A program made the translations under genes and the position numbers. Source: a virus. From it: a stretch of 64,000 bases of DNA. This document shows positions 51,382-59,752 of the stretch, piece after piece. Each line of letters begins with the position of its first letter. Position 1 is the first letter of the stretch. The stretch lies in the IMG/VR virus record IMGVR_UViG_3300044695_007705, positions 1 to 64,000 of that record; one strand, written 5' to 3'. Under the pieces are notes generated by a model that was not told the origin of the DNA, did not search any database, and saw nothing but the letters and a program-made list of their open reading frames with translations.

Positions 51382-51401
51382 GTTGAAAGCCTCTTATAGG
51401 G
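51382..51401 (+). promoter_or_regulatory. Divergent late promoter-like element, plus arm (copy A)
   Basis: GTTGAAAGC (51382-51390), four bases, TATAGGG (51395-51401). The ATG of the 1041-residue fibre gene is 23 nt from the 9-mer. Only five bases separate it from the opposed copy D. Confidence 0.72.
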
Positions 51402-51413
51402 CGTATTGTCTAA

Positions 51414-54400
51414 ATGGCTACTAAAGTAACTAAAAGCTCACAACTTCCCTCGTTAAATCAAGACGAGGTAATAAGGGTTTTACGTAGGCGGGCAGGAAAA
51501 AGAGAAGGAGTCTCTAACTTTATTGGCCTTAAACGATCCTCGGCTCTGGCTGACGTCGAGAATCCTTCCGACGCTTTAAATAACGTCCTGGACAAAATAA
51601 GCCTTGTTTTAGATGCTGGCGAAAGAAATATCTACAAACGGCCTTACAATTCATCTGACTGGAGAGTTACCAGAGATTTCGTAGAAAAAGACATTAACAG
51701 GGAGTTTTTGTCGCAATTACAGGGTGCGAGTATCGGCGGAGGAATACTCGGTTCTACTGTTCTTACAACTCCCAGAATCCGTATCCAAGACCGGATATCT
51801 TTGCTTAATTCTTTTTATGGGGAGGGCAGCCTCCCCGGTCTTCATAGCGGCCCTAACGCCCAGTTTTACAGATCTCCCGGGTCTCAAGTAATCGGATTTG
51901 TAAAATTCACTATTGACGTAGATAATAACATCGACTTGACTGAATTAAAAGCGCCGGATGGCTCTACAAATATAACAGAAAGTGATGTTTTAGACGGGGG
52001 AGAAAGAGTAGTTTTAGATATTGATAGCTATCAGACTCCAGGTGGAGTACTTTCATCGCTAAGTGGTACTAACATTACCCTTATACTGGACTCGCCAAAT
52101 TCCTGGTCTGTAAACCAATCTTCGGGCAGAAAGCTAAACTCTATTAAGGGGATAGTAGGAGAGTTGGTATTTGGTCAGCTTAAGTTTAAAATCTCAAGGC
52201 AGTATTCTTTACTAAATCCTCCCCTATGGTTTACTGAGTCCCCAGACGACTCTGGAACTAATATTCCAGGCAGCGGAGATGACAACGACCCTGAGACTTC
52301 TCGTAAAGTTCTTGTAACATCAAGCTCGGGAGATATTATACCTTATGTAGAAAAGGGGTACTGGTTTACTCGGGCCTATGTGGAGAATAGATGGACTAGC
52401 AGGGAAAGGACTTTGGTTGGAGACAATAGTATAACTCAAGACTCTAATATGAGGTGGCAAACTACTCCTTCCCCTCTGAAAGGAGAGGAGTATAATTGGG
52501 GTATCAGATGGGAGGGATATTTGAGAATTACTCCTGGCATATACGCCCTACAAGTGCAGACTAACGTATCTATTAAAATAGATATGGATTTAGGGGGCTG
52601 GACAAATGTATTTGACACGTCAACTGCTGCTCAAGAGTCCGAAGATACTTATATATCTGGTCAGTCTTTCGATACTGATTCTCTGGACTCAAAGTATAAA
52701 TACTTTTTCGGTGATAATTTATCAACTGACTGGGTAGCTTACGTCCCGATTGTTATAAGAATGTTTAATGGAGGCCCGGACAAAGCGTTTCCAGGTCTTT
52801 CGCTTGTATCAGAGCCTAATCTGTTTATAAAAACTACTAAGATAAGCCAGAACAGAAACTGGTACAGAGAGACGTTTAATGTCACATTAAGTGGTACGGA
52901 TGGTAACTGGGTTCTTACAGGTCCCAAAATCTCAGACTTGAAATCTATAAGAGAAGATTCTCTGTCCTCTATTAGCTACAGTTTAATATCCAAAGACGGT
53001 CAGTTTTTCCCATCACCTGTAAGCATTTCTCTTTCTGTTTCTGGGGGAAATTTAATAAGCAATACCACCGGTCTACAGGCTGGTAATTACGAATTACTTG
53101 TAAACCCGGTTAGGGGTCCGGGGTTTGACAGTAATTTACAGGCTCTGTGGAAAGGTAGGATAGCTTCTCCGTCTCCATCAAGTAAACTATACACCGATCT
53201 TACGGATTCTGGCTACACTCCCGACCAGCTTAGAGTGCCCTTTGATTTCAGGCCTCCCTGGTGGAAATTTTTTGACGGTAGTCCGTATAACCGTTCGGAT
53301 TCCCCGGATATTGAAAACACCCCGCTAGACGGGTTTATAAGAAATACTTTTAAATCGACTTTGAAGTCAGATGTAGACGGCCTTGGTTTATATGGAAACG
53401 GCCTAGAGCCTCCCACTTACTCCCAAAGACCTAACATCATTTTGGGCGAATCTCGCTATAGCTTAGACTCCCCCAAAGGCTCTAGCTACATGGGTATTAA
53501 ATTGACCTCTAATAGCCTTGGAGAAGGGGGTCTGTTTTTAATAGACTCTTTGCCAATAAATAATTCTGTTTTTAACGACTCTTTACTTCTTGGGGCAAAT
53601 GACCTTGGGGGTAGTCCTAATCATTTAACTATAGCGGGAGGTAAGCAAACCCCACAAAAAGCTATTTTTACTCTGCAAGATGATGACACGGACCCGGATA
53701 CCTATAATAAATACTTTTTATTTGACGGCACCCCAACTCAAGATGATGATCCTGAAGATTACGGGTTACCTGCATTTTCGAGCCCTGTCTGGGATTCTCC
53801 TATAACAATACAGGCTGTTAGAGTGGCTGATGACATTGATTTTACAGATAACGTGCGGCCATTTGTTGATGTCTTTGTAATGGGAGTTGAGAAAATCCTT
53901 GTATCTGGGTATAATGTCCTCGCTTTTACAACAACTTTAAGTTCTATACTTGATGAGGGGGAAGAAAGAAATCTTTTTGATGAAAAGTATATAGAATTTT
54001 ATACCGAGTCTGATTTAGACTACTCTTATCAAAGAGTGGATAGCGGCTCTTCTCTATCATTTTCCGATGTACTTAAGCTGACCTATGATGAATCAGATGA
54101 CATTATACCGCTAGAGAGTGAGATACCGAGACCTCCTTCTAGTAGAGTCACCCCTTGGGGGTTTGATTTAGCCGAGACGAGTTCGGGAATCTGTTATCCG
54201 CCTTACGCAACTGTAAACGAACTACTTTCAGATACTGCTGTAAGTGACGAGGATCTTTACGACTCCCCGGTGGGTAACTACGACGTTATATGGGGTGATG
54301 CCACCAAGGAAGATTTAGGCAGCAATAATTTGACTATTACCGAGAAGTTAGAGTTTTCTGGAGACTCGTCTTGTATCGAGACTATTAGTACTCCTGTTAC

Positions 54401-54539
54401 TTTAAGCGCTAATGCTTACTCTCACCGCATCAAAATCGATTTCCCAGTAGACGAGACTTCTGTACCGGAAGACGCAACTGAGTACATAGGAAATAAAGAA
54501 AAGGTAAAAGATTTCTACTTCCTGTACGTCTCGCTCTAA
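51414..54539 (+). CDS. Large fibre/virion protein with PA14-like domain
   Basis: This is a 1041-residue beta-rich protein. The N-terminal ~150 residues include a helical part and a RPYNSSDWRVTRDFV segment. Around residues ~355-410, NWGIRWEGYLRITPGIYALQVQTNVSIKIDMDLGGW strongly resembles PA14 (W-x-G-x-L, P-G-x-Y, V-x-I-D-x-D), a carbohydrate-binding barrel. The rest is repetitive beta with many G-D-S turns. It is probably an adhesin or fibre on the baseplate. It converges with the next gene, overlapping by 4 bases. Confidence 0.7.
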   Translation: MATKVTKSSQLPSLNQDEVIRVLRRRAGKREGVSNFIGLKRSSALADVENPSDALNNVLDKISLVLDAGERNIYKRPYNSSDWRVTRDFVEKDINREFLSQLQGASIGGGILGSTVLTTPRIRIQDRISLLNSFYGEGSLPGLHSGPNAQFYRSPGSQVIGFVKFTIDVDNNIDLTELKAPDGSTNITESDVLDGGERVVLDIDSYQTPGGVLSSLSGTNITLILDSPNSWSVNQSSGRKLNSIKGIVGELVFGQLKFKISRQYSLLNPPLWFTESPDDSGTNIPGSGDDNDPETSRKVLVTSSSGDIIPYVEKGYWFTRAYVENRWTSRERTLVGDNSITQDSNMRWQTTPSPLKGEEYNWGIRWEGYLRITPGIYALQVQTNVSIKIDMDLGGWTNVFDTSTAAQESEDTYISGQSFDTDSLDSKYKYFFGDNLSTDWVAYVPIVIRMFNGGPDKAFPGLSLVSEPNLFIKTTKISQNRNWYRETFNVTLSGTDGNWVLTGPKISDLKSIREDSLSSISYSLISKDGQFFPSPVSISLSVSGGNLISNTTGLQAGNYELLVNPVRGPGFDSNLQALWKGRIASPSPSSKLYTDLTDSGYTPDQLRVPFDFRPPWWKFFDGSPYNRSDSPDIENTPLDGFIRNTFKSTLKSDVDGLGLYGNGLEPPTYSQRPNIILGESRYSLDSPKGSSYMGIKLTSNSLGEGGLFLIDSLPINNSVFNDSLLLGANDLGGSPNHLTIAGGKQTPQKAIFTLQDDDTDPDTYNKYFLFDGTPTQDDDPEDYGLPAFSSPVWDSPITIQAVRVADDIDFTDNVRPFVDVFVMGVEKILVSGYNVLAFTTTLSSILDEGEERNLFDEKYIEFYTESDLDYSYQRVDSGSSLSFSDVLKLTYDESDDIIPLESEIPRPPSSRVTPWGFDLAETSSGICYPPYATVNELLSDTAVSDEDLYDSPVGNYDVIWGDATKEDLGSNNLTITEKLEFSGDSSCIETISTPVTLSANAYSHRIKIDFPVDETSVPEDATEYIGNKEKVKDFYFLYVSL

Positions 54540-56104
54540 AGTGCGAGTATCTTAGCTTCTTTTACCTGATTATTTTCAATATAGGATAGTAAAGGCCACT
54601 TGGATATGGTTCCTCCCGGTACCGCCTCAATGGGCAAGGTTCTGTGGTATACAAATCCCCCGTTTCCTGTAGAAGTCGATATGTTTTGTATCAGGGTATT
54701 AACTCTCGTGTTAAACCCTCGAATTACAGTCCCACCTAGCGGAGAATAAGAAGAGCTTATGCTATACTTTAAAGACCCCGTGGAAGGCAATTCTTCTAAC
54801 GTGTCTGGGTCATAAATTGCTGGACTTATAAATTTTCTCCCCACATTATACTGGTATGGTTTATCATCCGTACTAAATACTCTTTCATAACGAGTACCTG
54901 AAAATACCCAAATACCTGGTATGTTAGATCCTTCTGTAGTAGTAGAGTCTGTCAATGAGTCAAAATCAATGTCTTCAAGGACAGAGTCTGGGTCTCTGAA
55001 AATTATACGATAATTAGAGGTAAGATTTTTACCTTCAATTACGTTATAACTGCTACCTAACAAGTTGATAAGATCGTTCTGTTCTGTGCCAGGTTTATTG
55101 TTTTGAGGAAAAATCTCGAATGTATTTCTTAGTTCTTCCGCTTTTTCTAGTAAAGACCTGATGTTAAAATTTATAGAAGAGCCGGATTGATACGATTCTT
55201 CATAAGAAAAGAACTGGGATCTTGCATTTAATTTGTAGAGTTGGGTGAAATTCTGGGAAGACAGGGTATCTCTTCGTTTAAAAGTTATACCGGCTCCTAC
55301 AGGTACCAGATTTAGGTAAAAATTACCTAAATATACCCATTTAGATTCTAACTCGTTGAACAGAAAGAACCCGTCACTATCGGAAAATTTGACTGTGTAC
55401 AGGTAACGTGAATTTTTGAGTGAAGCTTTGGAAGAAACAGTCCCTGACTCAAATCTCTTTTGATAGATAGAATTACCAGAATAATTTGCACACTTGCCAG
55501 CAGATGGAGTTTCTCCTTCACCACAAGACAAAACTATATCTAAGACTTCCTCGGGCATGTAACCAGAGCCGGCGTTTGATATAGTGACATCGGGCGATAT
55601 GGTTCCATCTGAATTTACAGTAAGAGTGACTAGACCGGAATCAGAATTAGATTCTGTCCCCCTTAACCTAGCTTGGACGGTCTGTGGCAGAGCTAAATCC
55701 TGTCCGTCTTGATTCCTGACGACGTATCTTTCACCGGCCGACTCTAGTACAACCCGTGTCAAAGAGGAGTTTTTTGCCCATATAATACTGCTTCCCGGAT
55801 CCCCTATCGCCCTCTTGTCCAGTGAGTCTAAGAATCTGTCAATCCATATCTTATTGTCGTCGGAAAAAGTCAGATTATTGGTTAAAAACTTGGTCCGAAG
55901 GGATATATTACCTTCAAGGTCAGATATAGACTGATTAAGTAATGCAAAAATCTGATCAGGAGATGATGCCGGTGATTCAAGGGCAGAAGAAAATCCGAAC
56001 AAGAGGAGATCCTGTTGAACCTGTGTATCGTACAGTTTTTGTACTGCGTCTACAGCATTTAAACCCGTTTCAGACAGATTGTTTCTAGTGTAAAGTCCTG
56101 ACAT
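54536..56104 (-). CDS. Virion structural protein, unknown family
   Basis: This 522-residue protein has a helical N-terminal ~110 residues. The remainder is beta-rich with a short D-G-T-I-S-P-D-V-T-I-S-N-A-G-S-G-Y motif near 175-190, which is common in beta-solenoid additions to phage fibres. A small Cys pair (CGEGETPSAGKC) lies near 200. The gene follows the leucine-rich-repeat protein after 7 bases and is probably its partner. The function is inferred from position. Confidence 0.6.
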   Translation of the reverse strand: MSGLYTRNNLSETGLNAVDAVQKLYDTQVQQDLLLFGFSSALESPASSPDQIFALLNQSISDLEGNISLRTKFLTNNLTFSDDNKIWIDRFLDSLDKRAIGDPGSSIIWAKNSSLTRVVLESAGERYVVRNQDGQDLALPQTVQARLRGTESNSDSGLVTLTVNSDGTISPDVTISNAGSGYMPEEVLDIVLSCGEGETPSAGKCANYSGNSIYQKRFESGTVSSKASLKNSRYLYTVKFSDSDGFFLFNELESKWVYLGNFYLNLVPVGAGITFKRRDTLSSQNFTQLYKLNARSQFFSYEESYQSGSSINFNIRSLLEKAEELRNTFEIFPQNNKPGTEQNDLINLLGSSYNVIEGKNLTSNYRIIFRDPDSVLEDIDFDSLTDSTTTEGSNIPGIWVFSGTRYERVFSTDDKPYQYNVGRKFISPAIYDPDTLEELPSTGSLKYSISSSYSPLGGTVIRGFNTRVNTLIQNISTSTGNGGFVYHRTLPIEAVPGGTISKWPLLSYIENNQVKEAKILAL

Positions 56105-56111
56105 AAGTGTT

Positions 56112-59100
56112 TTAAATCCTGAGTATTAAGCCGTCTGAAGAACGTCTCCAGCAAGAACCGGAAATTCCGGATGGGCAAGAGGCTAACTGTTCTAGTCCTG
56201 AGTCAGTTATTGATTGGTTCCTGGTAGTAGGATCTTCGTACTCTGTAGAAATTACGGTTGAACCTGTCCGGGGGGACACATAATTAAATCCTAGTCCTAT
56301 CCTTATACCGCTCAAATTCTTGAACCTTGACCCTAACGGATTTTCAGCTATTTGTTGAGTTTTGTCCCTCTTAGTCTTGTAATATTGCCCTGATACAAGG
56401 GCACCAGGCACATTCAGAGTTCGTGTTCCAACTGATTCTATGGACTGAGATACTTGACCAAACTGATCGGCAACATTTACTATTCTGAAGGCGTTAAAGG
56501 TTTCACTTCTAGAAAGAGATGTCACAACGTCGTTCCCAGCAGATACTATCACCGGAAATACTTCTTGTTGTGTGTATTGAGAATATTTACCATCTGCTGT
56601 TATTTTATTCCCATCAAGTCTAACAAAGCAGTTAGTAAACTTTCTGAGTTTTTCTATCTCTAAAATTTCAGTTATAATTACACTTAACGTCTCCAAGCTA
56701 AAGTTATTACCAGACAGGTTGATAGTTATTTTTCTATTGTTGCCTGAGAATATTTTAGTTAGACTACCTCCTTCGTATTCGGATATGAAATTTCGGGACA
56801 GATCAAATGCTGCTCTGTCGGAGTCTACAATTCTACCAAAGCCGGACCGGATATTGAGTTTTCCTGAAAGCCTGTTGTCAGCGCATCTAAATTGCAGAAT
56901 TCCCGAAAATCCTCTCCTGAACCAGTTATTTATGCTGTTGCTGTTCCGTGTAAAAATAAGAGCACTGGGCAAGGTTCCCGGTATGTCCCTATCTATTACT
57001 ATTTCGTTATCTTTTACACTTAAAACTCTAGCAAGTTCTACTCCCGAAAGCTCGAATCTTACCGAATCGTTTACTAATACTCTTTGTTTAAATCCTGTGC
57101 CCCCCGTTAAAACGTATTCGTTGTCTTTTTCGTTAAGTACACCTTCTGTGGGTATTCTTCGGGTTATCGACAGACCTGAGATTTCCGAAGCCGGGTCTGA
57201 ATCCCTCACGCAAGAACCCCTTAATGAAGGGTTAAACCAATCACCTCTATAAGTGCTTATCAGGCTATTGGAAATATCGATTAGCGTAACTGTGGAGTTT
57301 GAAACTCCCTCAAAATTGGGTAGTATGGACCCCCCGTCTGCCGAGTTCTGCCCCCATGCAACTATCTCAACTACGTCTCTTCCGAATATAGAATTAGAGG
57401 AGGCGATAGACAGGTTCGATAAGTCATAAAATCTAGACCCATTGGAAATAATTCTGACAGGCTTTGTTTCAAATTCTGGTACTTTTTTTGACGGCACTAT
57501 AGGAAATCTGCCCGTTAGTGAAGACTCCCGTAAAGAAATTGTCTCAAGGTCATAAAGCTCTTTTAAATCGTTCTGTCTAAACTTATAGTTAAGTACAGAT
57601 TCGCTAAATATCAACTGTTTCAGTTTGTGCTCACTACCGGCACCCCTTACTGGGGCAAAATCCGGTGGGAGAAGGAAATTTATACCCGAACTCGTGTAAG
57701 GCAATAGCTCAGATCTCGAGCCACCGAGGTTGATGGAAACGAGGGCGCCCGTATTTTCTATAGGGCTTGATCCCAGGCTTGGGATTTTCCCCGTATTCCT
57801 GCAACCGAAGAACCCTGCGTTAACGAGGTTAGGCGTTTTAAATGGACCTGCGGAGTCATCAAAAATTACACCTCCCTCGGAAAGTGACATCTCCAGAGAC
57901 GCTAAAGAACTCCATATTCCATTCTGTAGATCGATGTTGACGTTAGTCCTGTTTGTGTTTATAGATACACAGCTCTCTCTCCAGTTTGCCCAATCTTCAT
58001 CCGGGTTGTTTATAAAACCGTCGATATCATGTCTACCTTGATCTCTGCCACCTATGTTAAAATTACTAAATTTATACTTAGAGATGTGGCCATTATCTTC
58101 AGGATCGGTAGAAGTGCCTATTTCAATTATATCTCCTGAGGCCAAAGATCCGAAAATATTATAAGATATTTGGTTCCCGTTATTGTTAATTTTTGGTAAA
58201 GATCCGAACAAGTACCTATAAGTTCTTCTTTCATCGGTTTGATTGCCGCTTCTTCTATTTAAATTCAGGGACGTGAGGTTGGGGAAAACATCATCGAACC
58301 GGGGATTGTTAAGAAGAAACCTGTCTCTTAGGGAGATAGAACGTACGGAGGAGAATACCCTAAAGTCGGTACCTGGAGTTCTTTCTTGATCAAGAATATA
58401 TTTTTCAAAAAGCTCATCCGACCAGTCGTCTCCAGTAGCTGCGACCATCGGTCCCTTCTTGGGGATTGTTAAATAGCTTACGCAGGTGTATAAGGGGTGC
58501 TGGAATGAGGGAGTAGCGGAGGGATTTCTTATATCAAACCAGCCCATGGGGCCGTTCCTCCAGGTATCACCTGAATTTTCCAGGTTCAAGTTTACTAACT
58601 TGTTGGAGAGGGTTTTTAGCCATATAGGTAATATGCTAACAGAAGTATCAGACAGTACTAAACTCTCAAGGTTGTTAAATCCTATAAGGCCTATGTCTTT
58701 ACCGTCGCCAGTTTCTCTAATATTTATACCCGAAAACTCAATTCCAGTAACTTTCTCGGGGTTGACATATAGATAGAGATAAACATCAAAAAGATTTTGA
58801 AAACCAGAACCGGTTATGTCTATGTTCAAGATAAATTCTCTCGTACCAGGTAATTGCGATACTTGTGTGACAGGAATGAAATCAACCCTGGGTCTATTCT
58901 GCCTTTGTTGCAAAGGTTGAATCTGGTAGCCGTAAAAGTAAGGTCTTTCAGAGTCTGAGAAAGTAAATTTTACTGACCCCACTCCGAGTCGGCAAAGCAC
59001 CTTAAGGGGAGAGTTTTTGGTAGCCAGCAGCTTAAGTTCTGTCTCAGTCCCTGTGTTGCCGTTATCAACCCCAAGTTGAATAGTATATGAAGGATTTTCT

Positions 59101-59720
59101 AAGATCGGGGCTTTTGGGAGTATACTGTCCCTCGGTATAAAAATTCTATTAACGTGAGACCTTCTTCTGACTCTTATAGGTCCGGGATAAGAAGAGGTTT
59201 TAAAGTATCCGGGGTTCTCATCATCCTGCTCAATGTTAAAAAGACTCGCCCGGGAGGACGACAGATAAATATCAGACCGGGAAGGATTGCTAAAAAGTCT
59301 TTGATTGATTACGTTAGATTTGTATTTTACACCTTGACATTGGATATTACCGTTATATAGAATAACGTTCGGAGTTTTAAGAACTGGGGATCCAGGGCCG
59401 CCCAGCGGCACATCGGCATTGAAGAACTCTTTGTCTATAAAAAGACGATTCGGGATATTAATTTCGAAAACTTCACTTAACTGGTGCAGAGAACTTAATA
59501 GGGTGTCTGAAAGTCCAGATGCAGAACGTATATCTTCTCTGGATACACTCGTGCTCAGCCCGTAAATGCTATCTAAAACCTCAGGGGATATTAAAATATT
59601 CCTGAGAGCTTGCCTTTTGTCCGATTCAAAGATTTCAGAAAGATTTTGGAAACTGTCCGAAATAAGGCCTATGTCCGGCCTTGAAAAATTGCCAAATCCC
59701 TGGAATAAAAATTCTGACAT
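56112..59720 (-). CDS. Leucine-rich-repeat virion protein
   Basis: This is a 1202-residue protein. Two blocks show L-x-x-L-x-L-x-x-[NS] periodicity. Block one is about 346-480 (L-E-S-L-V-L-S-D-T-S..., L-V-N-L-N-L-E-N-S, L-T-S-L-N-L-N-R). Block two is about 660-1025 (L-E-T-I-S-L-R-E-S-S-L-T-G, L-S-N-L-S-I-A-S-S, AAFDLSRNFIS, ITINLSGNNFS, FVRLDGNKI). LRR arcs usually bind proteins, so host receptor recognition or fibre assembly is likely. The late motif lies 18 nt upstream. Arginine is almost always AGA/AGG here. Confidence 0.68.
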   Translation of the reverse strand: MSEFLFQGFGNFSRPDIGLISDSFQNLSEIFESDKRQALRNILISPEVLDSIYGLSTSVSREDIRSASGLSDTLLSSLHQLSEVFEINIPNRLFIDKEFFNADVPLGGPGSPVLKTPNVILYNGNIQCQGVKYKSNVINQRLFSNPSRSDIYLSSSRASLFNIEQDDENPGYFKTSSYPGPIRVRRRSHVNRIFIPRDSILPKAPILENPSYTIQLGVDNGNTGTETELKLLATKNSPLKVLCRLGVGSVKFTFSDSERPYFYGYQIQPLQQRQNRPRVDFIPVTQVSQLPGTREFILNIDITGSGFQNLFDVYLYLYVNPEKVTGIEFSGINIRETGDGKDIGLIGFNNLESLVLSDTSVSILPIWLKTLSNKLVNLNLENSGDTWRNGPMGWFDIRNPSATPSFQHPLYTCVSYLTIPKKGPMVAATGDDWSDELFEKYILDQERTPGTDFRVFSSVRSISLRDRFLLNNPRFDDVFPNLTSLNLNRRSGNQTDERRTYRYLFGSLPKINNNGNQISYNIFGSLASGDIIEIGTSTDPEDNGHISKYKFSNFNIGGRDQGRHDIDGFINNPDEDWANWRESCVSINTNRTNVNIDLQNGIWSSLASLEMSLSEGGVIFDDSAGPFKTPNLVNAGFFGCRNTGKIPSLGSSPIENTGALVSINLGGSRSELLPYTSSGINFLLPPDFAPVRGAGSEHKLKQLIFSESVLNYKFRQNDLKELYDLETISLRESSLTGRFPIVPSKKVPEFETKPVRIISNGSRFYDLSNLSIASSNSIFGRDVVEIVAWGQNSADGGSILPNFEGVSNSTVTLIDISNSLISTYRGDWFNPSLRGSCVRDSDPASEISGLSITRRIPTEGVLNEKDNEYVLTGGTGFKQRVLVNDSVRFELSGVELARVLSVKDNEIVIDRDIPGTLPSALIFTRNSNSINNWFRRGFSGILQFRCADNRLSGKLNIRSGFGRIVDSDRAAFDLSRNFISEYEGGSLTKIFSGNNRKITINLSGNNFSLETLSVIITEILEIEKLRKFTNCFVRLDGNKITADGKYSQYTQQEVFPVIVSAGNDVVTSLSRSETFNAFRIVNVADQFGQVSQSIESVGTRTLNVPGALVSGQYYKTKRDKTQQIAENPLGSRFKNLSGIRIGLGFNYVSPRTGSTVISTEYEDPTTRNQSITDSGLEQLASCPSGISGSCWRRSSDGLILRI

Positions 59721-59738
59721 CCTGGAAACATCTAGTAA

Positions 59739-59747
59739 GCTTTCAAC
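59739..59747 (-). promoter_or_regulatory. Late promoter-like motif GTTGAAAGC (copy O)
   Basis: An exact 9-mer lies 18 nt before the ATG of the LRR protein, with TTAC then TAGATG downstream. It lies just after the TAA of the 1343-residue gene. Confidence 0.58.
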
Positions 59748-59752
59748 TCAAA

